From contig CACZSV010000036.1 of the NCBI GenBank assembly GCA_902783925.1, positions 1 through 13,189 of the forward strand: 13,189 bases of DNA, given 5' to 3'. Positions 1 to 7,318 of the stretch are shown here, piece by piece. Made by a program: the position numbers and the translations under genes. Every line of letters begins with the position of its first letter. Position 1 is the stretch's first letter. The notes below the pieces were generated by a model. It saw only the letters and a program-made list of their open reading frames with translations, searched no databases and had not been told where the DNA came from. The DNA is from an uncultured Coriobacteriaceae bacterium (GTDB taxonomy: Bacteria; Actinomycetota; Coriobacteriia; Coriobacteriales; QAMH01).

Positions 1-20
1 GCACGCCCCTACGTAACTAC

Positions 21-67
21 GCCCGCTACGGGCACGCCCCCCCACAGTGCTCCCAATTGTGATTGGG
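21..67 (-). other. Two small hairpins downstream of rnhA, possible weak terminator
   Basis: Two perfect inverted repeats follow the rnhA stop codon: CCCAAT/ATTGGG at 52-57 and 62-67 with a 4-base loop, and GCCCG/CGGGC at 21-25 and 29-33 with a 3-base loop. On the minus strand neither is followed by a run of T, so intrinsic termination is unproven. The nine bases GCACGCCCC also occur twice, at 1-9 and 32-40, flanking the second hairpin. No gene is visible in bases 1-88. Confidence 0.3.
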
Positions 68-88
68 CAGAGGGCCCCTCCGAACGCC

Positions 89-550
89 CTAACGCGAATT
101 TTTCGCTTCGACCTCATCCATTCCGCGATTAGCAAGCTCGTCCGCCTTATTATTCCCGACGTTATCGGAATGGCCTTTGACCTTGTGAAATTCAATATGT
201 GCAAATTGTTGCCTAAGTTTATCGAGCTCCATCCAGAGCTCTTTGTTGGCAACAGGTTGCTTTTTTGAATTCACCCAGCCTTTTTGCTTCCAGCCAGCTA
301 TCCAGTCCGTGATGCCACCCAGCACGTAGCTGCTGTCGACAAAGACATGTGTCTCGACGTCCTTGTTCTTCACGGCGCGCAGGCCTTCAATAGCAGCGGT
401 GAGCTCCATCTTGTTGTTTGTGGTATTGAGCTCTCCCCCAAATAGCTCACGGGTATGCTCGCCCCAAACCAGATACGCGCCCCAGCCACCGACGTTCGTA
501 TCGTGCTGATTGCCGCGACATCCGCCGTCGCAGTAGATTTCAAGATGCAT
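89..550 (-). CDS. rnhA: Ribonuclease HI
   Basis: Cytoplasmic endonuclease that cleaves the RNA strand of RNA:DNA hybrids (R-loops, primers, misincorporated ribonucleotide stretches). The protein is 153 residues, the usual length of bacterial RNase HI, with a single RNase H domain. The catalytic acidic set is visible: Asp in YCDGGCRGN near residue 8, Glu in NKMELTAA near 49, Asp in FVDSSYV near 72, and Asp in NNKADELA near 137, with the conserved His of VKGHSDN near 127. I chose the ATG at 550 because an AAGGTG Shine-Dalgarno sits 6 bases upstream; a GTG at 559 would add three residues but lacks a good site. It begins about 10 bases after the stop of the HTH-aminotransferase gene, so the two are probably co-transcribed with no functional link implied. 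The family call is secure; the start is slightly uncertain. Confidence 0.95.
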   Translation of the reverse strand: MHLEIYCDGGCRGNQHDTNVGGWGAYLVWGEHTRELFGGELNTTNNKMELTAAIEGLRAVKNKDVETHVFVDSSYVLGGITDWIAGWKQKGWVNSKKQPVANKELWMELDKLRQQFAHIEFHKVKGHSDNVGNNKADELANRGMDEVEAKNSR

Positions 551-560
551 CGCGTACACC

Positions 561-2084
561 TTACTGGTGGTAGTAGCTCAGGAAGTCTGCGAGCGCTTCC
601 ATGGCTTCGTTGAGGATTCTGCGGCGAGGCAGATACACGATCCTGAAATGGTCGGGTTCTGGCCAGTTAAATCCCGAGCCCTGCACGATGAGCAGCTTCT
701 TGTCGCGCAGTAGGTCGAGTGCGAACTGCTCGTCATCGATGATATTGAACTTTTTCTTGTCGAGTTTGGGGAAGATATAGAAAGCTGCTTTGGGCTTCTT
801 CACGCTTACGCCGGGCATATCGCACAGAGAGTTATAGACAAAGTCACGCTGCTCGTAGATGCGCCCACCGGGAATCACGTAATCATGCACGCTCTGACGG
901 CCCCACAGCGCAGTCTGGACGACAGATTGCGCCGGGACGTTCGAGCATAGGCGCATGTTAGTGAGCATATTGATGCCCTCGATATAATCGCGCGCGATAC
1001 GCTTGTTGCCGGAAAGGACCATCCAGCCGATGCGATACCCGGCGATCATGTGAGATTTCGAAAGACCGGAAAACGTCGTGCAGAACAGGTCCGGCGCAAG
1101 CGAGGCAATGGAAATGTGCTCGCCTTCGCCTTCCATAACAAGACGATCGTAGATTTCATCCGAGAAGATCATGAGCTGATTCTGGCGGGCGACTTCGACG
1201 ATTTCTTCAAGTACTTCGCGCGGATACAGCGCACCGGTGGGATTATTGGGGTTGATAATGACGATCGCCTTGGTGCGCGGCGTGATCTTCTTGCGGATAT
1301 CATCCATGTCCGGATACCAGTCCGCCTCTTCGTCGCACATATAGTGGACCACGTGACCGCCGGCGAGTGTCGCACATGCCGTCCACAACGGGTAGTCGGG
1401 CGCAGGAATCAGAATCTCATCGCCATCGTCGAGCAAGGCCGACATGCAGATGTGAATAAGCTCGGATACGCCGTTGCCCGTGTAGATATCATCCATGTTC
1501 ACATGCTGGATATTGCGCAGCTGGTAGTACTGCATGATTGCCTTGCGGGCAGACCACAGGCCTTTCGAATCCGAATACCCCTCGCATTCGACAAGCTGGT
1601 GGGCCACATCCTGAACGACCTCGTCTACCGCCCTGAAACCGAACGGGGCTGGATTGCCGATATTGAGCTTGAGCACGTTGGTGCCGGCTTTCTCCATCCG
1701 GTTTGCCTCTTCGAGTACGGGGCCTCGCACATCGTAGAGGACATTGTCGAGCTTTGACGATTTCTTGAATTCACGCATACGTACCGACTCCTGCTTGGAT
1801 TGTTCAAGTTCAATTTTCTGAACTGGTTTGTTTTCTTGCGCTTGTTGTCCTGCGCTGGCTTTGCTCTCTTCGCCCGCCAGCCAATCCGGAGTGACATCCA
1901 GAGACTGGGCGAGGAAGTTCAAAGTTGCCTTGCGTGGGACGGTCTTGCCGCTCACATATTGGCTTAGCTGGCTTTTCCCCAGCTTGAAGCCTTGTTCTTG
2001 GGCGTAGTGGAGTAAATCGACTTGCTTGAGCTGCTTGTCCTTCATCGCCTCTGTTAGACGCAACGCGAAAACAGTTGAGTTCAA
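561..2084 (-). CDS. XRE helix-turn-helix fused to AlaA/AlaT-type PLP aminotransferase
   Basis: This 507-residue protein joins two domains. Residues about 5-70 form an XRE/Cro-like helix-turn-helix (KQVDLLHYAQEQG, then KSQLSQYVSGKTVPRKATL). Residues about 71-105 are a polar linker. Residues about 106-507 are a fold-type I class I/II aminotransferase close to E. coli AlaA: NPNNPTGA at 278-285, SDEIYD at 308-313, the PLP Schiff-base Lys343 in GLSKSHMIAGYRIGW, and a carboxylate-binding Arg481 in HFRIVYLP. The expected reaction is alanine/glutamate transamination with pyruvate and 2-oxoglutarate. Stand-alone members are about 400 residues, so the N-terminal domain is additional. The start is TTG at 2084, with GAGAGGA 6 bases upstream; starting later would cut the HTH. 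Its promoter carries repeated ATTGAACTT boxes, which suggests autoregulation, possibly tuned by PLP or substrate. Fusion and enzyme class are clear; substrate and DNA target are inferred. Confidence 0.9.
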   Translation of the reverse strand: MNSTVFALRLTEAMKDKQLKQVDLLHYAQEQGFKLGKSQLSQYVSGKTVPRKATLNFLAQSLDVTPDWLAGEESKASAGQQAQENKPVQKIELEQSKQESVRMREFKKSSKLDNVLYDVRGPVLEEANRMEKAGTNVLKLNIGNPAPFGFRAVDEVVQDVAHQLVECEGYSDSKGLWSARKAIMQYYQLRNIQHVNMDDIYTGNGVSELIHICMSALLDDGDEILIPAPDYPLWTACATLAGGHVVHYMCDEEADWYPDMDDIRKKITPRTKAIVIINPNNPTGALYPREVLEEIVEVARQNQLMIFSDEIYDRLVMEGEGEHISIASLAPDLFCTTFSGLSKSHMIAGYRIGWMVLSGNKRIARDYIEGINMLTNMRLCSNVPAQSVVQTALWGRQSVHDYVIPGGRIYEQRDFVYNSLCDMPGVSVKKPKAAFYIFPKLDKKKFNIIDDEQFALDLLRDKKLLIVQGSGFNWPEPDHFRIVYLPRRRILNEAMEALADFLSYYHQ

Positions 2085-2151
2085 TTTTCTTCCTCTCGAA
2101 AGTTCAATTTTAGAGAGGATAGCACAATGCGCGAAGAATGAAAGTTCAATA
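2078..2151 (-). promoter_or_regulatory. Promoter with three repeated ATTGAACT boxes (HTH-aminotransferase gene)
   Basis: On the minus strand an extended -10, TGC-TATCCT, lies at 2116-2124. A poor -35 (CTTTCA) lies at 2139-2144 with 17-base spacing, placing the start of transcription near 2109. Three copies of ATTGAACT overlay it: around 2141-2151 (on the -35), 2101-2111 (at the transcription start; AAAATTGAACT) and 2078-2088 (AAAATTGAACT, containing the TTG start codon). Copy spacings of about 23 and 40 bases are close to whole helical turns. A fourth AAAATTGAACT lies inside the gene at 1807-1817. The layout fits autorepression by the gene's own HTH domain. The repeats are seen; the regulator is inferred. 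Confidence 0.5.
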
Positions 2152-2190
2152 GTACATGCCGAACATGTGCGGCAGCATTGTCGCGTACGC

Positions 2191-2817
2191 TTACGCGCGG
2201 TAATACATCACAGCAATCTGCGTGCGATTTTTCAGCTGCAGTTTCTGGAGAATTGCGCTCACGTGATTACGCACCGTTCCCTCGCTCATGTAGAGCTTCT
2301 CGGCAATTTCCGTGTTGTCGAGACCCTGTGCGATGAGTTCAACGACCTCGACCTCGCGCTCGGTGAGCCCCATCTTCGCAAAGCGATCAGCCGCCCCCGC
2401 ATGCGCATCGGAGCCGCCGGAGATATGGCTCACAACCTCGTCACCGAGCACGCTCTGCCCCACCGAAACAGCCCTCAGAGCCGGTGCGATATCACCCACG
2501 TTCTGCTTGATGAGGTAACCTTTCGCACCTATGTGGAGCGCGCGGGCGATATAGTCGTCATCGGCAAAGGTCGTCAGAAACACCACGCGGGCGCAGCTGT
2601 GTTCAGCCAGGATGCTCTCTGCCGCGGAGATTCCGTCGCCGCCGGGCATCTGGATATCCATGAGAAGGACGTCGGGCATATGCTCGTTGTAGAGAGCGAC
2701 CGCTTCGGGGCCGTTCGTCCCCTTGGCCACAACCACCATGTCCTCCTGAGCATTGAGTATCGTCTCGAGCGACGCGCAGACAAACGGGTCGTCATCGACC
2801 ACAATCACGCGAATCAT
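2191..2817 (-). CDS. NarL/LuxR-family response regulator
   Basis: DNA-binding partner of the adjacent kinase. The N-terminal receiver domain (about 1-120) shows the acidic pair in VVDDDPF, the phospho-acceptor Asp in LLMDIQMPGGDG (residue 54 from the chosen start), the conserved Thr in FLTTFADDD and the Lys in GYLIKQN. A LuxR-type HTH occupies about 150-204 (LTEREVEVVELIAQGLDN, then TVRNHVSAILQKL). The length of 208 residues is typical of the family. I placed the start at 2817 (MIRVIVVDDD) because GGGAG lies 5 bases upstream; an in-frame ATG at 2829 would add four residues. It is the last gene of the five-gene ABC/TCS operon, 26 bases after the kinase stop. Its probable targets are the operon's own promoter and the ATGACA/TGTCAT palindrome at 7319-7332. 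Confidence 0.92.
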   Translation of the reverse strand: MIRVIVVDDDPFVCASLETILNAQEDMVVVAKGTNGPEAVALYNEHMPDVLLMDIQMPGGDGISAAESILAEHSCARVVFLTTFADDDYIARALHIGAKGYLIKQNVGDIAPALRAVSVGQSVLGDEVVSHISGGSDAHAGAADRFAKMGLTEREVEVVELIAQGLDNTEIAEKLYMSEGTVRNHVSAILQKLQLKNRTQIAVMYYRA

Positions 2818-2843
2818 CGAATCTCCCATCTCGCAACAATCAC

Positions 2844-3929
2844 CTATGCACCCTCTTTCGTATGTTCGCTTTTGGGGATGCTGGCGAGTATTCGAAAACC
2901 CTTTTCCTGACTTGTACGCAGTGTTCCGCCCAAGGCGCGCACGCGATCGTCCATGGCCTGAAGACCCATACCCGAACCCGTTGAGGTGTCGTCTTTCTTC
3001 CCCGAACCGTTATCCTGCACGATCAGCTGATACAAACCCGGGTATTCGTGCACCTGAACCTCAATGCTCGTAGCATCGCTGTGACGCACGGTATTGGTGG
3101 CCGCCTCGCGCGTGATAGCCACGAAGCAGCGGGCCACATCGGCGGGAAGGCTTTCCGCCTCGTAGATGAGCTTGGTGTGCTCGACACCACTGCCGTCGAG
3201 CGCGGACTTGATGAGCTCGCGGGCGTCCGTCGCCTCGTCACGCAAATCATGGACACTCGCGCGCACCGTCTGCATCGCCTCGTTGAGCGTGGTGGCGACC
3301 GAATCGTATTCGTTTGCGATGGCGGGCTCGTTCGCATGGACAACCTTCAACGCCTCGACCTGCATAATCGCGCGCGTCAGCAGATGGCCCACGTTGTCAT
3401 GAATCTCGCGCGCGATACGCCCGCGTTCGGCGAGCGTGGCGACCTGCGCGGACAGCTCCTTCGCTTCCTGGAGGTTGCGGTTTCGCTCCTCGAGGGACAG
3501 GGACGCCTCGTGCGCATCGTCCCTGAGCTTGCGGAAATGTTCGCGTTCCTCGGCAAGCGAGGCCGTTTTGCGCGAGAGGACGGCGGAGACGATACAGAAC
3601 AGGGCGACAAGGGCCCAGGGCAGCGCCTCCCACATACGCATTGCCGCGACGAGCGGGACCAACCATGAGAAACGCACAAAAATGAGCTCGTCCCTCATGC
3701 AATCATAGACAATGAGAGGCAAAAACGCGGCGAGTTCGGGGAAGACCAGAGCTACGATGAAGTAGGCGAGCGCGGCGATAACCCTGCCAACGCGGGGAAG
3801 GGCTTCCCCGAACGCGGCAATTGCCAACGCGACGAGAAGCCCTCCGAATGTGAACTCATTGATAGGCAGCGTGAGGAATGCCGTTAAGCAGCAGATTGCA
3901 ATGATGCCTTTGTCGATAAGCCTTTCCAT
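2844..3929 (-). CDS. NarL-type (HisKA_3) membrane sensor histidine kinase
   Basis: Sensor kinase of the DesK/LiaS/LnrJ kind, 361 residues. The first about 120 residues hold four to five hydrophobic helices (around 8-22, 27-42, 50-72, 88-98 and 103-118) with no large extracellular domain, so sensing is probably within the membrane. A coiled-coil-like linker (about 121-165) leads to the HisKA_3 dimerisation segment with the phospho-acceptor His177 in REIHDNVGHLL. The HATPase domain follows: N box REAATNTVRHS with Asn279, G1 box DNGSG at 306-310 and G2 box GSGMGL at 318-323. It starts 46 bases before the end of the upstream permease gene in another frame, with only a weak ribosome-binding site, so it is probably translationally coupled. 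No closer ATG, GTG or TTG start exists until residue 36. The stimulus is unknown; by analogy it is a membrane-perturbing compound. Confidence 0.92.
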   Translation of the reverse strand: MERLIDKGIIAICCLTAFLTLPINEFTFGGLLVALAIAAFGEALPRVGRVIAALAYFIVALVFPELAAFLPLIVYDCMRDELIFVRFSWLVPLVAAMRMWEALPWALVALFCIVSAVLSRKTASLAEEREHFRKLRDDAHEASLSLEERNRNLQEAKELSAQVATLAERGRIAREIHDNVGHLLTRAIMQVEALKVVHANEPAIANEYDSVATTLNEAMQTVRASVHDLRDEATDARELIKSALDGSGVEHTKLIYEAESLPADVARCFVAITREAATNTVRHSDATSIEVQVHEYPGLYQLIVQDNGSGKKDDTSTGSGMGLQAMDDRVRALGGTLRTSQEKGFRILASIPKSEHTKEGA

Positions 3930-5110
3930 GACCCCATTTTACCAGCTCGAATTCTCGAAATCGCCAGACCGATCGCGAACACGGTCAGGGCGAACAGACA
4001 TACAACGCCCAAGTTCACGAAGACCTCGCTCGTGAAACCGCCGCCGCTGACATCGAAGGCAGCATGCAGTGCTTCGTTGTAATAGTAGGTTGGCGTGAAT
4101 TTGGCGATAGTCGCCACGGGCTCACCCACCAGATCGAGCGATATCCATACGCCTCCAAGAAACGAGGTGACAAGGCCGACGATGTTCGAGGCCGCATTCA
4201 TAACGAGCTCGTTGCTCGTCAGCTGACCGACGAAGAAGCCAAACGCCAAGCCGAACAACGAGTAGACGAAGAGCGAAAGCAGGCCACTCGCAATGACGGA
4301 CGCATCGACACCCACCAGTTTGCTGCCAAACACGGCAAGCCCGAGACCCGAGACGAACGCCCAGCATACGAGCATGATCACGAAGCTAGCAGCAGCGATT
4401 TGCAGGTTCGCCGACAGGCGCGGGATGGGGGAAGCGCCCGTGCGGCGGCTGATTTCCTCGCTCCCAAAGCGCGACATGACGACTGCTGAGCACACCGCAA
4501 TTGAAAGGAGGATGGTATAGCTTGCGAACTGTAGGTAGAGCAAAAACGCATTCGAGACGGGCGGCGCTTCGGCAACCTGGACGACGTTTACCTCGACGGA
4601 GTGGCCCATGGCTGTGTTCGTGCGCTTCACAATCTGATCCTGACCCGCATCGGGAAGCGCCAGCGAGTAGGTCTTCGACACGTTCAGGTACTCGTTGACG
4701 AGGTTGTCCATCATCGTGACGCTCGCCGACTGCGTGCTCACCACGGTCTGTACCTCGGGCATTGTTGTGCCATCGGCCGCTGCCTTCGCGAAGTCAGCTG
4801 AAAAACCCTCAGGGATAATCACGACATAGTGTGCGCGTTCCTGCATGACGGCGTCTTGCAGCGCGCGTTCGCTGTCCTCGATATCGACTACGACCGAATT
4901 ATCGGCCACGAAGGATGCCAGCCCCTTGGAGAGCTCGCCGCCGTCGCGATTGATGACGGCGACATTGGGGCGTTCGAGGTACTCTTCGCTGGGCGCGTCG
5001 GTCACGCTCATGCCCATGAACAGACCCATGCACGAAAGCCAGACAACGTAGACGAGCAGATAGATGGGATGGCGGAAAAACGCCTTGAGTGCGGCTTTAA
5101 AGACTTGCAT
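3884..5110 (-). CDS. ABC-2 type exporter permease (second subunit)
   Basis: Membrane subunit of the exporter, 408 residues. It has the YhgE/LnrN-like ABC-2 topology: one N-terminal helix at about 16-36, a large extracellular domain at about 37-185 (with the typical VAVINRDGGELSKGLA and YVVIIPEGFSADF segments), then five helices at about 187-212, 236-260, 268-296, 303-325 and 362-385. The first 14 bases overlap the end of the preceding permease gene, and the last 46 overlap the kinase gene, showing tight co-expression. With its sister permease it probably forms a heterodimer energised by the ATPase at 6300-7235. The substrate cannot be read from sequence; the closest functional analogy is export of, or resistance to, lipophilic antimicrobial compounds. 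Confidence 0.9.
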   Translation of the reverse strand: MQVFKAALKAFFRHPIYLLVYVVWLSCMGLFMGMSVTDAPSEEYLERPNVAVINRDGGELSKGLASFVADNSVVVDIEDSERALQDAVMQERAHYVVIIPEGFSADFAKAAADGTTMPEVQTVVSTQSASVTMMDNLVNEYLNVSKTYSLALPDAGQDQIVKRTNTAMGHSVEVNVVQVAEAPPVSNAFLLYLQFASYTILLSIAVCSAVVMSRFGSEEISRRTGASPIPRLSANLQIAAASFVIMLVCWAFVSGLGLAVFGSKLVGVDASVIASGLLSLFVYSLFGLAFGFFVGQLTSNELVMNAASNIVGLVTSFLGGVWISLDLVGEPVATIAKFTPTYYYNEALHAAFDVSGGGFTSEVFVNLGVVCLFALTVFAIGLAISRIRAGKMGSWKGLSTKASLQSAA

Positions 5111-6290
5111 AGCGTTGCCTCCTCATGAAAAGCGCTGCGGCGAGCGAGAAAACTAGCGTGATGACAAGGAGCACGCAGATCGTCTGGAAGAAGGGCTCCA
5201 TATCGGTGTAAACGTATAGGCTGTAGAACAGGTCGGTCACCTGTTTTGCAGGATTGATTGTCGCAGCCCAGGGGGCGTCGTTGGCGATCTGATCCGCAAG
5301 GCGCAAAGCGGGCGTTCCATAGAGGCCCGCGAACAGGGAAAGCAGACAAGTGAGGCCCGTGAGGACGCCGCTCTTGGCATTGTAGGGAATCGCTGGGATG
5401 GCTCCGATGAGCGCGCCGAGCGACGTTGCCATGAGCGCTGCGACGGCAAGGCCCAATACGCAGGCGCCTTCGCGACCACCGAACTCAACTCCCAGCACGA
5501 ACCGGATATATGCAAAGGCCACGAGTAACGCGGAGAAGCTGATGACCCAACTGGCGGCGATGGCGCCGACCAGCATGCGCGACCTGCCCGTTCCACCAAC
5601 CACGCGTCGTGCGCCAAGCGGCGAGATGTTGGGCTGAATCGCGCCGACTGCGGTCAGGCCGACCATCGCGGCCATAAGTGCCGCAAATCCGAGCAATGCG
5701 TAGAAGTAGCGGACGTACTCCTTGGTCTTGCTGTGCGTGATCGCCAGTGCTGAAGTGTATTCTGTGCGCTCCGTGAAGGAGTCGATGACCTTGGGATTAG
5801 CGAGCGCCGTAGGGTCATTCGTGATGATGTCCTCGGCAGCCGCACGCGAGCGGCAATAGTCATCTACGACATCGGCCAGAACCGTGCGCTTGACCTGCTC
5901 CATGGAGACGCCCACGTCGCCCTCGCCAGGAGAGAGCTCGAGGCTTGGCCATCCATCTGCATCGAGAGTGATGGTCCCGACGGTCTCCCCGGACTTGAGC
6001 ATGCGGTATGCTTCGTCGGAGTTTTTTACGTAGGTGGGGGCAAGCAGCGCCTCGCCATTCTTTTCATCAGAAAGCGCATCCATGGTCGTATGGAAAGAAT
6101 CGCCCGCGTTGCCCTCGGACGCGTCGACGATGGCGACCGGAATCATGGGAAGCTCAAATGCTCCTTCGTCCATTCCCTTGAACATGACGTTGAACAAGGT
6201 GGCGAGAATGATTGGGAATAGAATCACCCAGAAAACGACGCCGCGTTCCCGCACAATCGACAGCACCGTGTATTTGAACGTATTCCACAT
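5097..6290 (-). CDS. ABC-2 type exporter permease (first subunit)
   Basis: Membrane subunit, 397 residues, same architecture as the following permease: helix at about 20-38, extracellular domain at about 39-190 (PVAIVDASEGNAGDSF near 51-66), then helices at about 193-217, 240-264, 275-297, 309-330 and 367-388. The segment between helices 2 and 3 (NISPLGARRVVGGTGRSRML) corresponds to the cytoplasmic coupling region normally seen in ABC-2 permeases. The ATG at 6290 has AGGAG six bases upstream and lies nine bases after the ATPase stop. It overlaps the next permease gene by 14 bases. The two permeases are clearly different in sequence, supporting a heterodimeric transporter rather than a recent duplication. 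Confidence 0.9.
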   Translation of the reverse strand: MWNTFKYTVLSIVRERGVVFWVILFPIILATLFNVMFKGMDEGAFELPMIPVAIVDASEGNAGDSFHTTMDALSDEKNGEALLAPTYVKNSDEAYRMLKSGETVGTITLDADGWPSLELSPGEGDVGVSMEQVKRTVLADVVDDYCRSRAAAEDIITNDPTALANPKVIDSFTERTEYTSALAITHSKTKEYVRYFYALLGFAALMAAMVGLTAVGAIQPNISPLGARRVVGGTGRSRMLVGAIAASWVISFSALLVAFAYIRFVLGVEFGGREGACVLGLAVAALMATSLGALIGAIPAIPYNAKSGVLTGLTCLLSLFAGLYGTPALRLADQIANDAPWAATINPAKQVTDLFYSLYVYTDMEPFFQTICVLLVITLVFSLAAALFMRRQRYASL

Positions 6291-6299
6291 GGCCCGCTC

Positions 6300-7235
6300 C
6301 TAATCTCGAAGCTCTTTGCCGGTGATTTCCAGGAACACATCGTTGAGGGTCGGCGGTTCGGAATACACGCGGCCGAACACCACGCCACGCTCCTGAAGCA
6401 CGGCCAATATGTTCGCGAGGTTGTGCGGACCGTTGTCGCATAGAATGTGGATGGTCGTGCCGTCATGCGAAATGCGGCGCACGAAGTCGAGGCCGCCGAG
6501 CGCGTCCAGGGTGCCATCGGGCAGCTCCGGCGCTTCGATTTCGACCTTCTCGCCGGTGGAGATCATTCGCACGAGGTCATCCTTCGTGCCTGATGCGAGC
6601 GATTCGCCACGGTCCATGATCATGATGCGGCTGCAGATTTGTTCCACTTCCTCCATATAATGCGAGGTGTACACCACGGTGGCGCCCTCGGCGTTCAGAC
6701 GTTGAATACCCTCGAGGATGGAATTGCGGCTCTGCGGGTCGACGGCGACCGTAGGCTCGTCGAAAAAGATTAGTTCGGGCTTATGCGCGATACCGCAGGC
6801 GATATTCAACCTGCGCTTCAGGCCGCCGGAAAGCTTCTTGGGGCGATACTTCACGTAGTCCTCGAGTCCGACGAACGCGACGGCCTCGTCGACCATAGCC
6901 CTGCGCTGCGCGCTGTCGGTGATGTAGAGGCCGCAGAAGTAATCTATGTTCTCACGCACGGTGAGCTCTTCGAAAACGGCGATGTCCTGGGGAACAACAC
7001 CAATCCTGCGCTTGATGTCGTAGCTGCTCGGCTTCATGGGCTTGCCGAACAATTCGATCTCACCTTTGTCGTAGGTAAGAAGCTGCAAGATGCAGTTGAT
7101 AGCGGTAGTTTTTCCCGAGCCATTGGGCCCCAGCAGACCAAAAACTTCTCCTGTTTCGATCTGCAGATTGAAGTGGTCGAGCGCCAGCTTCTCGTCGTAG
7201 CGCTTCACCAGATTCTTCACATCCACAATATGCAT
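6300..7235 (-). CDS. ABC exporter ATP-binding protein (Lnr/DrrA-like)
   Basis: Cytoplasmic ATPase driving the two ABC-2 permeases, 311 residues. All nucleotide-binding motifs are present: Walker A GPNGSGKTT at 36-44, Q-loop Gln83 in VVPQDIAVF, signature LSGGLKRR at 135-142, Walker B LIFFDEPT at 155-162, and switch His192 in YTSHYMEEVEQI. The D-loop region reads TVAVDPQSR, where TVGVDP is more usual. A C-terminal extension at about 228-311 (EKVEIEAPELPDG, ending VYSEPPTLNDVFLEITGKELRD) is typical of DrrA/LnrL/CcmA-type exporters. First gene of the five-gene operon; its Shine-Dalgarno GGGAG lies within an inverted repeat (7236-7264). Gene order ATPase-permease-permease with a DesK/NarL-type TCS matches the known Bacillus LnrLMN-LnrJK linearmycin-resistance set in content, although here the TCS follows the transporter. 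Confidence 0.95.
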   Translation of the reverse strand: MHIVDVKNLVKRYDEKLALDHFNLQIETGEVFGLLGPNGSGKTTAINCILQLLTYDKGEIELFGKPMKPSSYDIKRRIGVVPQDIAVFEELTVRENIDYFCGLYITDSAQRRAMVDEAVAFVGLEDYVKYRPKKLSGGLKRRLNIACGIAHKPELIFFDEPTVAVDPQSRNSILEGIQRLNAEGATVVYTSHYMEEVEQICSRIMIMDRGESLASGTKDDLVRMISTGEKVEIEAPELPDGTLDALGGLDFVRRISHDGTTIHILCDNGPHNLANILAVLQERGVVFGRVYSEPPTLNDVFLEITGKELRD

Positions 7236-7264
7236 GGCATACTCCCTTCTTACTTGAGCATGCC
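7236..7264 (-). promoter_or_regulatory. Inverted repeat overlapping the ATPase ribosome-binding site
   Basis: On the minus strand GGCATGCTC (7264-7256) pairs with GAGTATGCC (7244-7236), leaving an 11-base loop. All nine positions pair in RNA when one G-U is counted. The right arm ends directly at the ATG and takes in the GAG of the GGGAG Shine-Dalgarno, so the structure could limit translation initiation. If transcription begins near 7258, as the best promoter guess suggests, the left arm would be cut and the repeat would act as DNA instead. Confidence 0.4.
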
Positions 7265-7293
7265 ATCATTGTGGACATGCGCGGTATCTCCAA
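7265..7293 (-). promoter_or_regulatory. Candidate promoter of the ABC/TCS operon
   Basis: Minus-strand TTGGAG (7288-7293, -35, 4 of 6 consensus bases) and AATGAT (7265-7270, -10, 4 of 6) are separated by 17 bases. It is a weak promoter, as expected for one requiring an activator. The palindrome at 7319-7332 would lie near -67. Confidence 0.35.
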
Positions 7294-7318
7294 CCAGTGA
7301 CCTGAATCATCACCCGCT

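Noticed and set aside
1050..1757. Long open plus-strand frame opposite the aminotransferase
   Set aside because: It is fully antisense to a gene with every catalytic motif, lacks a ribosome-binding site and shows an Arg/Val-rich composition without domain pattern.
2157..2174. TGCCG/CGGCA imperfect palindrome containing CGAACATGTG, resembling half of an actinobacterial LexA box
   Set aside because: Only one half-site matches CGAAC; the other arm does not give GTTCG, and neither neighbouring gene is an expected SOS gene. It also lacks a T run for a terminator.
2026..2910. Plus-strand open frame of 294 codons across the response regulator
   Set aside because: It is antisense to the receiver and LuxR domains and spans the promoter of the aminotransferase gene; no recognisable domain.
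3397..3702. Additional minus- and plus-strand frames inside the kinase and permease genes
   Set aside because: They are alternative-frame shadows of well-supported genes, rich in Arg/Ser/Pro, with no start signals.
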